From Candidatus Obscuribacter sp. (GTDB taxonomy: Bacteria; Cyanobacteriota; Vampirovibrionia; Obscuribacterales; Obscuribacteraceae): a DNA stretch of 64,000 bases. A program made the position numbers and the translations under genes. The stretch spans positions 1-64,000 of the forward strand of contig JADKDV010000004.1 in the NCBI GenBank assembly GCA_016718315.1, written 5' to 3'. Position 1 is the first letter of the stretch. The number at the start of each line of letters is the position of its first letter. Of the stretch, positions 1 to 8,413 are shown piece after piece. The notes below the pieces were generated by a model. It was not told where the DNA came from. It did no database searches and saw only the letters and a program-made list of their open reading frames with translations.

Positions 1-829
1 TCAATCAGCTTGGCGCTGTCACCAGAGAGCACTACCACTGGTGCTTTGTCTTGTGATTATTGCAAACAGTCCACAAACGAACAACCGGTCGCGTCTATCA
101 GTTAACCAAACTAGCAACCAGATTGACGGGGGTAAGCACTCAATTGCCCCGGTTGCTAGCCTCACACTTAAGCACACAGGTTAAACTCGACAAAGCGTCG
201 CCGCCTGGCTCTTGCTTCTCACCTTGTGACCTCGCGGTTACTTGTTGCGGCGCATTCCTGGCTGCCACGTGGAGTTGAGCGTACACCTCGACTGAGGAGC
301 TTTTGTGGCTTGGGCTCAAGGTGGCTTCTTTCCAGCACTCACGAGTGACCGGCCCAGACCTTCCAACAATGGTCGATCCCTTAGCTGCTTTCACGAGTAG
401 CAGTACTTGCTCCTGCTGCTCTTAAAGCCGACCAGAGTCTGTACAACTCTGACTGAAAGTAACAGGACAATCTCTGATATACAGCAGATTCTCAAGTTAA
501 TAATGTGCCGCCGCCTCTGACTCAATTGTGCGTCTTCACTGACGCCTGCTCGGAGTCATTGGTTTAATCCCGTGAGCAGCTGGTCGTTTTCCCGACCTGG
601 CAACACCATTAGGACCATCCCCTCCACTTTGGTCTGTGTAGCAATACACTGCTGGTCGGGGTTACACCTGACTGGCAAGACCCGGAATGGTGATGGGCTG
701 CACCTGACACATCTGCCACTTGTTTGTCTGCCATGCGTTTCTGGCGCCGCTGCTCTCTTTCCAGTGATGGACTGGGGCAGCGGCTGTCAGTTTTTCTTCT
801 CTCTTTTAAAATGAACGGTCAAATGAAGT
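1..829. other. Region without a recognisable gene
   Basis: About 830 bases before the IS3 element. Short open frames exist on both strands but none has a convincing ribosome-binding site, a recognisable motif or protein-like composition. I see no RNA gene. It may be the remains of a gene interrupted or displaced by the adjacent insertion sequence, but nothing in the sequence proves that. Confidence 0.5.
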
Positions 830-878
830 TGTCTGACCTGCCCCCTTTTCGGTAGACACCGGATTATGCAAAAGTGCT

Positions 879-1778
879 CTAAGCCGCTTTCTTACCTTTA
901 AGGGTAAATTCCTCAGGTGTTAGATAGTCTAACGCTGAATGAAGTCGTTGTCTGTTGTAGAAAATATCGATGTATTCGAAGATGCTCTCCCTTGCCTCGT
1001 TCTGGGTCTCAAAAGTTTTACGGTAAACAAGCTCTGATTTGAGGCTTCCAAAGAAGCTCTCAGCTACAGCGTTGTCCCAGCAGTTGCCTTTGCGGCTCAT
1101 GCTCTGGATTGTCCTGGCGGTTCTCACATGGTTTCGAAAAGCCCTGCTAGCGTACTGTGAACCTCGATCTGAATGTATCAGTCGTGGCATCTGTCCTTCG
1201 TTTTGCGTTGCTTCCTTGACGGCTTTTAGAATCAGTTCAGTCGTCATCGTTGGTTCTATCGCCCAGCCTACAACCTTTCTTGAATACAGATCGATGAAGA
1301 CTGCCAGATACATCCAACCCTCGCGGGTTTCGATGTAGGTGATATCACTGACCCAGGCTATGTTTGGCTTGGAGACTGTGAATTGCCTACTGAGAATGTT
1401 CTGGCTCACTGGCATGTCATGCTTTGAGTCAGTCGTGCTGCGATATTTGCGCTTACGCTGCGGGGTAATTTGATGCTCGCGCATCAGCTTTTCCACCGTT
1501 TTGTGATTGCACTTAATGCCTTCACGTCTGAGTTTTCGATGCACTCGACGAGCCCCGTAGCTTTCCCTGGACTCTTCAAAGACTCTGAGGATGTGGTTTA
1601 GGAGCCGCTTTCTGTTTTTAGATTGTTTGCTTTCCTTGTGAGCTAGATACTTGTAAAAGCCTGAACGACTTACTTCCAGTACGTCGCATATCAGGTTGAT
1701 ACAATGGTTAGCCCGTTCACTTTCTATGAAAGCGTACTTTACGCTTGGTTTTTCGCAAAGTACGCGGCGGCCTTTTTT
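879..1778 (-). CDS. IS3-family transposase OrfB (expressed as OrfAB by -1 frameshift)
   Basis: Catalytic rve integrase domain of the IS3 transposase, about 300 residues downstream of the frameshift site. The DDE triad is visible: D in WVSDITYIET, D in HSDRGSQYAS, and E in NAVAESFFGSLKSE, with exactly 35 residues between the last two. The HTH_21 region (SRESYGARRVHRKLRREGI) precedes it, and the C-terminal YNRQRLHSALDYLTPEEF box is intact. No stop or shift interrupts the frame, so the element may be active. The frame is open back to 1901, but translation most likely enters it by slippage at 1772-1778 rather than by a separate start. Confidence 0.88.
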   Translation of the reverse strand, partial: KKGRRVLCEKPSVKYAFIESERANHCINLICDVLEVSRSGFYKYLAHKESKQSKNRKRLLNHILRVFEESRESYGARRVHRKLRREGIKCNHKTVEKLMREHQITPQRKRKYRSTTDSKHDMPVSQNILSRQFTVSKPNIAWVSDITYIETREGWMYLAVFIDLYSRKVVGWAIEPTMTTELILKAVKEATQNEGQMPRLIHSDRGSQYASRAFRNHVRTARTIQSMSRKGNCWDNAVAESFFGSLKSELVYRKTFETQNEARESIFEYIDIFYNRQRLHSALDYLTPEEFTLKGKKAA

Positions 1779-2020
1779 TGAGTATTTCGTTCTCCTCTTT
1801 CGAGCCGTTTGTTCTCTTTCATCAGCTCGTTGAGATCGTCTAGGTCGGCTGCTCTTTCTTGGTTGTCCTGGTGCTCTTTCACCCAGTTGCGCAGCTTCCA
1901 TGCAGGAACGTTGAGTTCCAGTGCAACAGCCGCGATGCTTTTGCCGGTGCGCTTTACGAGATTCACAGCGTTCATCTGGAACTCTTTGCCGTATGTTCTG
2001 GGTTTGGTTTTCTTAGTCAT
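1739..2020 (-). CDS. IS3-family transposase OrfA
   Basis: Small helix-turn-helix DNA-binding subunit of an IS3 transposase, about 93 residues. The frame is open further upstream, but the ATG at 2020 is preceded by AAGGAGG and gives the usual MTKKTKPRTYGKEF start. The N-terminal half carries the HTH (AVNLV through WKLRNWVKE), followed by a leucine-zipper-like coil (LNELMKENKRLE) and the typical end KKAAAYFAK. The end overlaps the OrfB frame, and a slippery heptamer lies within the overlap. OrfA alone normally represses transposition; the OrfAB fusion is the transposase. These roles come from family knowledge. Confidence 0.85.
   Translation of the reverse strand: MTKKTKPRTYGKEFQMNAVNLVKRTGKSIAAVALELNVPAWKLRNWVKEHQDNQERAADLDDLNELMKENKRLERGERNTQKKAAAYFAKNQA
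1772..1778 (-). promoter_or_regulatory. Programmed -1 frameshift site (A AAA AAG)
   Basis: On the minus strand the heptamer A AAA AAG lies in OrfA codons CAA AAA AAG GCC. A -1 slip gives AAA AAA GGC, exactly the OrfB frame. This is the classic IS3-family slippery sequence. I did not model a downstream stimulatory hairpin. Confidence 0.8.
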
Positions 2021-2175
2021 GTTGCCCTCCTTGGACATTTTGTCATCAGGAGCGACTTTTTAACAACCCATTTGTCTACCAGGTGGGGCAGGTCAGTCAT
2101 CTTTTTTCGATCATTCTCTTACGCGCTATAGTATTTTATAAAAAAAGAAAAAAAGACTAAGAAGCTCACAAAATG

Positions 2176-3150
2176 CTATTTACGCCTGTCTCTAAAGATA
2201 GTGTCATTGTAAGCGTCAATCTGCTCTTTTTGCAAAAAATTGCGATCAGCTTTAGCCAACTGCATCTGTCCTGTTTTTTCGTAGAGCGCAGCCCTGGCTG
2301 TGCGTGCTGTTCTATCTTTTGAATTAACAGCAATTGTGCTGTTATTGGGCTGTATAAATTTACAGAGATCGGCTATCGCTAGCTTGTCTTGACCCAGAGC
2401 CTGATAAGACAGTCCCCGCCAGAAGTAATAATCTATAAAAACAGGCTCAACTTTCAACTTATCGGAGCAGAACTTGACGGCATTTTTGTACTGACCAGCT
2501 TTTAAATATGCTTCTGCCAATCGCGAACCACCAAGATTGCTATCAAAAGTACACTGGTAGTGTTGCTCCATACAGGCTACAGCCTGGTCAAAGCGCTTCA
2601 AAGCAGTGAGATCACTTGCCTTGCAAAAATACAACTCACTTCTGGTCAGGCGCATCTCCAGGTCTTTATTGTCACCAATCATTTTTAAAGTCTTGTCTAC
2701 GAGTGCAATACTCTGCTCATATGCGGTATCTCGCTGCAGAGACGCTGCCATTTCCTTGAGGGGCAAGGTGCAGAGAGGTGCTACTTCTGCCCCCTTTTTA
2801 AAATTAGCCATAGCTAGATCATCTTCAAACTGATCTTTAGCAACGCGCCCTATCAAGATATAAGGCGCGCACCAGTGGGGATGCTCTTTGATGGCAATTT
2901 GAGCCATCTTTTGCACAAGTCCAAAATTTTTCTTTTGCATGGTCTCAATGCCAAAGCGATAAAACTTTCTCTCGGCCAAATGATCGCGCATGGCAGGACT
3001 GTCTGGTTTGGGATGCAAATCGACAATAAAATCATTAATAGAGTATGCCCCGCTGCCAGCATTTTGCGCTAGCCCAAATGGGCACCAGGTCAAGGACGCA
3101 AGCAAAAGCCAAGATGTTATAGGGACTCGTTTAAAAATGCGCTGTGACAT
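2176..3150 (-). CDS. Secreted TPR-repeat protein
   Basis: 324 residues with a signal peptide (basic SQRIFKRVP, hydrophobic WLLLASLTW, likely cleavage after GLA near residue 29) and no lipobox cysteine. The rest is alpha-helical tetratricopeptide-like repeats: helix pairs around APYILIGRVAKDQFEDDLAM, RLAEAYLKAGQYKNAVKFC and WRGLSYQALGQDKLAIADLC show the TPR A/G/Y pattern. TPR proteins are usually protein-interaction scaffolds; no catalytic motif is seen and the partner is unknown. It stands alone: the IS3 element lies downstream, and a divergent small gene starts 135 bases upstream. The downstream flank is A/T-rich. Confidence 0.75.
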   Translation of the reverse strand: MSQRIFKRVPITSWLLLASLTWCPFGLAQNAGSGAYSINDFIVDLHPKPDSPAMRDHLAERKFYRFGIETMQKKNFGLVQKMAQIAIKEHPHWCAPYILIGRVAKDQFEDDLAMANFKKGAEVAPLCTLPLKEMAASLQRDTAYEQSIALVDKTLKMIGDNKDLEMRLTRSELYFCKASDLTALKRFDQAVACMEQHYQCTFDSNLGGSRLAEAYLKAGQYKNAVKFCSDKLKVEPVFIDYYFWRGLSYQALGQDKLAIADLCKFIQPNNSTIAVNSKDRTARTARAALYEKTGQMQLAKADRNFLQKEQIDAYNDTIFRDRRK

Positions 3151-3285
3151 GGTACTCGCGGTTTGATAAGTCTAGTCTAGGTCAGTATCGCTACTCTAGC
3201 AAGCATCCCCGCAGGACTACTATGCGCCTTAACCTTTCCTTTCCCTGCAGCCATCTATGCTTCTTGCATGCACAAGGAGTCAATT

Positions 3286-3468
3286 ATGTTTACCATCGCA
3301 ACTAAACTGACCGAAGTTGAAACAGCTTTTGAAGACTCGAAAGAAGTAAGGTGGCTAACTGAAAATGAGGTCAAGCAGCTCATTGAACGTCTGGTTACTA
3401 TTGCTGCCTCAGAAAACGAAAAAAGAGAAGCAGCTCTTTTGAGCCGTCTAGACTACCCAGCCAGATAA
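3286..3468 (+). CDS. Small protein of unknown function (60 aa)
   Basis: Starts at the ATG at 3286 because AAGGAG lies six bases upstream (3274-3279); the in-frame ATG at 3268 has no such site. The product is acidic and helical (MFTIATKLTEVE through LLSRLDYPAR) with no signal peptide or known motif. A stem-loop with a short T-run follows at 3497-3532. The strong ribosome-binding site and terminator support a real gene, but I recognise no family. Confidence 0.55.
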   Translation: MFTIATKLTEVETAFEDSKEVRWLTENEVKQLIERLVTIAASENEKREAALLSRLDYPAR

Positions 3469-3496
3469 AACCCATTACTACCAAAATCCAACCCAG

Positions 3497-3532
3497 AGAC
3501 ACTGTCACACCACAGGCGGTGTCTTTTCTCAT
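3497..3532 (+). terminator. Intrinsic terminator of the 60-aa gene
   Basis: GACACTG and CGGTGTC form a stem around a loop rich in CAC, followed by TTTTCTC. It sits 30 bases after the stop codon at 3468. Confidence 0.55.
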
Positions 3533-3566
3533 TTTCTACTATATAGCTGACAAGATACAAACAAAA

Positions 3567-3598
3567 GAAAAAGCGAGGGGATAAACCCTCTCGCTCTT
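3567..3598 (-). terminator. Intrinsic terminator of the lyxose isomerase gene
   Basis: On the minus strand GAGCGAGAGGG pairs with CCCCTCGCT around TTTAT and is followed by TTTTCTTTTG. It lies about 40 bases downstream of the isomerase stop at 3635. Confidence 0.75.
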
Positions 3599-3634
3599 TC
3601 AGTGTTGTGGCCAACAGCGCTTATCGCGCGGCAG

Positions 3635-4342
3635 TCACCTTTGCTCGTCGAGCATCTGGTAGAGCGCCCGCGTGTCTTCCTCGATGGCCACGCTGGTGGG
3701 CGTGATGAAGGGGAAGATGTTGTCGTGGGCGTCATTGTTGGCAGTGGAAGTCTCGAGCATGATCACGTCGCCGCCACCGGCAGCCACGGAGATGATGTGC
3801 GAGAGATCGCCAGGCAAAGTGATGGTTTCGCCGGGGTTGATGGTGACCTTGCCGTGGGCGGGCAGATGATGCCAGATACCGTCCACTTGCACATCGACAT
3901 CGCGCTCGGAGAGCTTGGTGTCGCTTTCGGCCCAGGCCAGTTCAAAGGTCACAGGAGCGCCGCCACCACAGTCACTTCTTTGCGCTCTTTCTGGCGGTGG
4001 AAGTGGTGGGGCTCGGGTTTGACCGGCCTGGACGAAGAGGAACTTGCGCGAGAAGCTGGAGCCCGGGTATTGATAGGCGCCGACCTGGCTGCCTTTGGTC
4101 ACGGGCTCACCTTTGGCATCAGCCAGAGCGTTTGCCAAAACGAGCACGACCAGACCACAGTTGGCAAAGTCGCCGAGACCAAAGTCCACGACTTTCCAGC
4201 CGAGCTTCTGTTGTCTCATGCCTTCCGCGCTTTCGCCGAATTCTTCAGGAGCCCAGGCAGCCCAGCGAGGCAGCGCAATGCCGCATTTCTGGGAGTTGGC
4301 AATGGCACGGGCAACTGCTGCATTGATTTCAGAACGTTTCAT
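3635..4342 (-). CDS. D-lyxose ketol-isomerase family protein with an internal compensated frameshift
   Basis: Cupin-fold sugar isomerase of the D-lyxose isomerase family (lyxose to xylulose, metal dependent), 235 residues and close to the family's usual length. The start MKRSEINAAVARAI and the blocks GWKVVDFGLGDF, GGGAPVTFELAW, ITLPGDLSH and SSTANND-type ending are family-like. Oddity: residues about 109-125 read TRAPPLPPPERAQRS, whereas the neighbouring frame over the same bases (about 3975-4017) reads PEPHHFHRQKERKEV, the expected metal-binding HxH...E block. So two small compensating indels bracket the metal site. If the sequence is right, the protein lacks its first metal ligands and is probably inactive; if it is an assembly error, the enzyme is intact. 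The specific sugar substrate is inferred. Confidence 0.72.
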   Translation of the reverse strand: MKRSEINAAVARAIANSQKCGIALPRWAAWAPEEFGESAEGMRQQKLGWKVVDFGLGDFANCGLVVLVLANALADAKGEPVTKGSQVGAYQYPGSSFSRKFLFVQAGQTRAPPLPPPERAQRSDCGGGAPVTFELAWAESDTKLSERDVDVQVDGIWHHLPAHGKVTINPGETITLPGDLSHIISVAAGGGDVIMLETSTANNDAHDNIFPFITPTSVAIEEDTRALYQMLDEQR

Positions 4343-4642
4343 AAGAGCCCCTTCTCAGGTTTGAAGACAACTAATGGTTAGGTTTTATCATGCCATTAGC
4401 CAAAGAGTTTATCGACATTCTCCATTCAGACAAAACAGCCGCTATCTCGTACCTCCACGCCTTACAAAAGTAAGCGAGAGAAGCACTAAAGACAGTGGGC
4501 ATATTTATGTTTGAAGCTTTTTCTATTTGATGAAAAATTGGGGAAATTGATAATAAGACCTTAGGCCGCTTATTAAGGCTTTAGCAAGGCTCTTATATAA
4601 AAGGTGAGGTAAAACAGCTAAAAGAGACTAGCTTAATTAGCG
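4343..4642. other. Intergenic region
   Basis: About 300 A/T-rich bases between two minus-strand genes. It should contain the isomerase promoter and the 3' end of the upstream coiled-coil gene. I see no gene and no clear terminator. Confidence 0.4.
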
Positions 4643-5443
4643 CTAGCTAATCTTTACCTCTTCAGCTTTGCTTTCTTCTTTTACTGGTCCCTTTTGACCC
4701 AATTTATTCATGATCGCTGTCTTGTGTCTCAAAACATAGAGCCCAGCCACAGGAGTGCCAAATACAACAAGAGCACCAAGTCCTAAAATGGCAATAAAAA
4801 TAGCTGAAGTTGTAAATGTAACTGTGTCCTTCATCTCGTGCAAATCACTTTTGAGCGCCTTGAGCTGGCCATCGACAGCTTTGACAGGCTTTTGCAAAGC
4901 CATAACGGGCTTAGCCAGCTCACCTACAGGCACAGCAATACGGCCAAGTGATGTGTCGATACGGTCAATATGTCGTTCTATGTGCTGCATACCGCGGTGC
5001 ACGCCATCGATATCGCCGTGCAAAGTTTGCATTTTACCTTGTACCTCTACCAGATCCTGACGCAGACCAACCATGGGCTTCTGCATTGTAGTCAGAGGCG
5101 TATTAAAGTCGTTGACCTGCTGACCGAGATTTTTTACCTCTTTGCGCACGTCTGTGATCGGCTTAAAAATGTATTTGAAGGGGTTTAAATCACCGATGGT
5201 AAAGCCAGTTTTCTCAGGCTTTCTTACCGGCACCCCGTCAATCTTTGCCACCGCATCCTCAACAGCATCTCTCGTGGCAGCCTTTTGCAAGCTCTCATTA
5301 CTAACAGATGAGGTTCTAGATTGCAGCTGATCCTTTACTTGCAGGCTTGCCTTAGAGTTTTGAGCCAGACCTGGTGTCTGGGGCAGGACGAATACGCTTA
5401 GCACTACTGAAAGCGATATCATCGATCTTGTAATCATCAACAT
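4643..5443 (-). CDS. Exported coiled-coil protein with C-terminal membrane segment
   Basis: 266 residues. An N-terminal signal sequence (MLMITRSMISLSVVLSVFVL, likely cleavage after GLA) is followed by a low-complexity linker, a long helical region (about 90-205) of heptad-like QVNDFNTPL, LRQDLVEVQGKMQTLHGDID and HIERHIDRIDTSLG segments, a hydrophobic membrane helix at about 212-238, and a lysine/glutamate-rich tail. The start is supported by AAGGTG just upstream. The topology suggests an envelope protein with an extracytoplasmic coiled coil, perhaps a spacer or tether. No enzyme motif or known family is recognised. Confidence 0.7.
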   Translation of the reverse strand: MLMITRSMISLSVVLSVFVLPQTPGLAQNSKASLQVKDQLQSRTSSVSNESLQKAATRDAVEDAVAKIDGVPVRKPEKTGFTIGDLNPFKYIFKPITDVRKEVKNLGQQVNDFNTPLTTMQKPMVGLRQDLVEVQGKMQTLHGDIDGVHRGMQHIERHIDRIDTSLGRIAVPVGELAKPVMALQKPVKAVDGQLKALKSDLHEMKDTVTFTTSAIFIAILGLGALVVFGTPVAGLYVLRHKTAIMNKLGQKGPVKEESKAEEVKIS

Positions 5444-5516
5444 TTCACCTTAAACACTTTTGCATGTCGACTGCCGCCATGGCACAGAGTTCCCGGCAAA
5501 GACAAATCCCCAAAAG

Positions 5517-6739
5517 CTATCGATGCTTTATTGATCTGACCGAATTGTTTGTCTTGGAGTTTTTAGTAATGGTGCGGTGCGATGCTGTCAAACAAAAGTC
5601 TGGAGGCACAGTATAGATAGCTTCAAGAGTGAGGATATCGTCTTGTGTAATGACCGGCATAGCCGGCAGATGTCCGTAGCGATCGAGCTTTAGTGGCTCG
5701 GGATTGTCACGCATCACATCAACCGGATGATGGCTGTGTCCCAATATGCCAAAGGCATGGCCGAGTTCGTGGGCAACACACTGACGCAAATTGTACTCAA
5801 ACACCTCACGATTTTTAGCCGAATTATCATTGTTGCGTTGTGCTTGCTGGCTATCTACGACCTTAACCACAATCACTACTTTGCCATTATCATCAGGTTG
5901 TACATGGGGAAAGGTACGCCCGCTGACTTGAGGACCCAGGTCTTCGTTTGTCCAAAAAACCACAATATCAGCCAATGTCGGATCGTCAACAAATTGATAT
6001 TCGATAAAACCAGATTGTCTGGCAGGCTCCCAGGCCTGTGCGCCCTGATAAGCAAGACTGAGCCAACTGTTCTGGTAGCCAGGCACTGTACTCAGTCCTC
6101 GATAAAACCTGGGATCACAAAGATAAGGACAAAGACCGTGATCTGATATCCGCCCTACGTCAGGAGCACATCCTGGCGGTAAGCTCAGCCCCCTGGTGAT
6201 ACAAATTTTTAGAGGAAAGTCAGTCTTTGACCAGCGCACAAAATGTCCATAATTTTGATCGAGGGCAAAGTAGGGGACAGCCCCGCCATAAGCCTGGCCA
6301 TAACCGGTAAAGCAATTTAGAGCATTGACACTAAAAGGATTATTAGGCACCGAGAGCGCCACCACCCTGGCCAGCGCCAGTCGACTGAGGTCATAGTCCT
6401 GCGCGTAAAAGCTGACAGTCCCTGATAATAGCTAACACCGATGTCTTCTGGATTGTGTCTCAAACAATCGGTAAAAGTCTGTGCCGCTTCTTTAAATTGT
6501 TTGGCAATAAATTGTTTTTTGCCCTGCGCAATGAGCTGCTCAAATGAATTGGCACCGACCGCGCGAGTGCCCGAAAATGCTTGGCGGAGATTGCGTACCG
6601 CACGTTTTTGTCCGGCGCTGGGATGAAAATGCGGGGTGTTGGCACTGGCCTGGTGCAGCGTAAAACCAGGCATCAATGCTGCTAAAGCTAGCGCCAGACA
6701 AACTCCAAAAGCGCAGCCGGAGTCGACAAAACGCGCCAC
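5517..6739 (-). pseudogene. Secreted TPR-matrixin metalloprotease, split by a one-base deletion
   Basis: Read as one gene it encodes a GTG-started exported protein: signal peptide (MARFVDSGCAFGVCLALALA), a histidine-rich linker, a TPR unit (QFKEAAQTFTDCLRHNPEDI), then a matrixin-like zinc protease domain with HELGHAFGILGH (HExxHxxGxxH) and the downstream Met-turn VDVM. The two halves lie in different frames. Adding one T to the TTTT run at 6407-6410 (minus strand) joins YYQGLSAF to YAQDYDLSRLALARVVALS with perfect TPR sense. The lesion is therefore one base in a homopolymer: a sequencing error, a recent mutation or phase variation. The protease half, 5517-6365, retains all zinc ligands. Confidence 0.75.
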
Positions 6740-6773
6740 TCCGGCCTTTGCTTTTAGACTAACAACAGGTTTA

Positions 6774-7277
6774 TTAGTCAACCAGGTGAGACTCGATAAA
6801 CCAGAGACGCTTATCGTTGTTGCGCGAAATCTCAGTATAGAGATCGGCACTATCGGCATCGCCGTACTGACTGCAGAGATCAATAGCAGTGCGTACGTGC
6901 TTGCCATATAGAGCGAGACGCTCAGCCAGGGCGAGCAGGTGTCCATGTCCGCCTGGTGCATGTTCAGGGTATTCTGGCAAATGTGTCTTATCTGCAGACA
7001 TACGCACTGTACCGCGAGCATAGCCACCAAGGGCGGTGACTCTCTCGGCGATCATGTCATTGTATTCGTAGTATTCAGCGGCAATCTCATCAAAGAGTAA
7101 ATGCAATTGATAAAAGTCCTTGCCTTTGACGTTCCAGTGCGCTTGTTTGATCTGTGAGTACAGATCAAAATTCATGGCAAGACTGTCATTGAGCAATTCG
7201 CAGACTTTAGTTCTCACTGACTCAGTCAGATCGATGCGTGATTTATGCAGAGTGTGAGCCTCTTTTACGTTGGCCAT
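6774..7277 (-). CDS. dps: Dps/ferritin-like DNA-binding protein
   Basis: Miniferritin that oxidises and stores iron with hydrogen peroxide and often binds DNA in starved cells; 167 residues. The ATG at 7277 is chosen because GAGG lies just before it and the product then begins MANVKEAHTLHKSR. The Dps signature QAHWNVKGKDFYQLH followed by FDEIAAEYYEYNDMIAERV supplies the His, Asp and Glu ferroxidase ligands, and the C-terminal half has NDKRLWFIESHL. Its stop lies 34 bases upstream of the GTG start of the TPR-matrixin gene on the same strand, so cotranscription is possible. Oxidative-stress control is usual for the family but no operator was identified. Confidence 0.92.
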   Translation of the reverse strand: MANVKEAHTLHKSRIDLTESVRTKVCELLNDSLAMNFDLYSQIKQAHWNVKGKDFYQLHLLFDEIAAEYYEYNDMIAERVTALGGYARGTVRMSADKTHLPEYPEHAPGGHGHLLALAERLALYGKHVRTAIDLCSQYGDADSADLYTEISRNNDKRLWFIESHLVD

Positions 7278-7770
7278 TTTATCCTCGCTATGTTTGATTC
7301 TGGACTCTGGCAATGTGTAACACCGCCTCTTCAGATGGGCAATATGATAGCGCTTTCACTATATAAATTGGACATCAAACCCCATTTTTTAGCTTGCCAC
7401 CAGCAGTCTGAGCCAGAGCATAGCGCTAAGCTAGCGCGAGCGCTTGACTTCCATGTCTAAGGCCGCAGTGCGGGCAAAGAACAAAGATAAGCAGAGGAAT
7501 AAAGTAACTAGTATCTCCCCGAGGTTTAGCTAATTCCTAAGGTTTATCTATTGCTTAAGCATGCAAAGAGATGAGAGATACAGGTGTATCAAGTCTTTTC
7601 TCTTTAACAAACAGGTCCACCCCACCAAGCGTCATCATTGCCCACCAATGCAGCTCAGCCAAACCTTTCAAGTTCTATCCAGAGCTGAGGCTGAGACTGA
7701 CTGCAGGACCTGTGAGCAGACTTCGATATCACTTCCGACCAAAAGACTAACCTCTAACAAGAGAACTACC
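7278..7770. other. Divergent intergenic region
   Basis: About 490 bases between dps (minus) and the membrane-protein gene (plus). An open frame extends upstream of 7771 from 7561, but its composition (many Cys, His and Thr) is unlike the downstream protein, so I treat it as non-coding. No clear promoter or RNA gene was identified. Confidence 0.4.
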
Positions 7771-8349
7771 ATGTCTGTCAAATCTCTTCTAGGTTTTGCC
7801 GGACCAAGGCGCACCAATCAGGATCCGCCACCGGACCGCAATCCCACTGACTCATACTTTGAGAAGCTGATGAAGTACATCCCGCTCGACATTGTCGCTG
7901 CCTGGGTGGCTCTCGACGGCATCCTCAAAGAACAATCCTACGTGCCGCTCTGGCTCTCATGGGTTGTCTTTGGCGCTCTCACTGTCTTGACTCCGCTTTA
8001 TGTCCTGTACGTCAAAACCACTCCTCCAGGATTCGCGTCTGCCAAGACCTTTCACTGGATGGCATCGACCTTCGCCTTCGTGGTGTGGATCTTTGCTCTG
8101 GGTGGTCCCTTCGCCATCACTTTCGACTGGTATCGACCCATTTTTGGCTCGGTCCTGTTGATTTTGACGACGTTGACGCTGCCGGTCTTTGAGAGCATTT
8201 ACTACGGACCGCTGGCTCCTCCCATCGTGCCACCGCCGCCACCTGTCATCCCTCCGGCAGCTCCGCCGAATACCGCAGCATCGCCGCCAGCCAACCCGCA
8301 GGCGAGCGATAACCCGCCGGCACAGGGAGAAGACAACAAACAGCCCTAA
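7771..8349 (+). CDS. Small polytopic membrane protein with proline-rich tail
   Basis: 192 residues from the ATG at 7771. After a hydrophilic N-terminus come about four hydrophobic segments: IPLDIVAAWVALDGI, PLWLSWVVFGALTVLTPLYV, HWMASTFAFVVWIFALGG and IFGSVLLILTTLTLPVF. The C-terminal 45 residues are rich in Pro and Ala (PPIVPPPPPVIPPAAPP). No known family is recognised. It lies 64 bases before a lysozyme gene, an arrangement reminiscent of holin-endolysin pairs, but the fold and tail are not typical of a known holin. GC-rich codon use matches the following two genes. Confidence 0.65.
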   Translation: MSVKSLLGFAGPRRTNQDPPPDRNPTDSYFEKLMKYIPLDIVAAWVALDGILKEQSYVPLWLSWVVFGALTVLTPLYVLYVKTTPPGFASAKTFHWMASTFAFVVWIFALGGPFAITFDWYRPIFGSVLLILTTLTLPVFESIYYGPLAPPIVPPPPPVIPPAAPPNTAASPPANPQASDNPPAQGEDNKQP

Positions 8350-8413
8350 AGCTAAATGGGGGCAAACCAAACAGCTAGTTGCTGCAAAACAAAAACAATA
8401 AGCGAGCGTTTGC

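Larger units (their letters stand above)
830..2099 (-). mobile_element. IS3-family insertion sequence, complete
   Basis: About 1.27 kb with imperfect terminal inverted repeats. The left end begins TGTCTGACCTGCCCC at 830 and continues to GGTAGACA; the right end, read on the minus strand from 2099, begins TGACTGACCTGCCCC and continues to GGTAGACA. Both ends have the TG...CA form usual for IS3. It encodes OrfA and OrfB in overlapping frames joined by an A6G slippery site. I could not see a target-site duplication: flanks are AGT before 830 and TCT after 2099. Loss of the duplication could reflect an old insertion or later rearrangement. Confidence 0.85.

Noticed and set aside
60..814. Three short open frames in the first 0.8 kb
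   Set aside because: No ribosome-binding sites, overlapping on both strands, and low-complexity Thr/Ser/Cys-rich translations.
3602..4381. Plus-strand frame of 259 codons
   Set aside because: Mirrors the lyxose isomerase gene; the minus strand has the family motifs and terminator.
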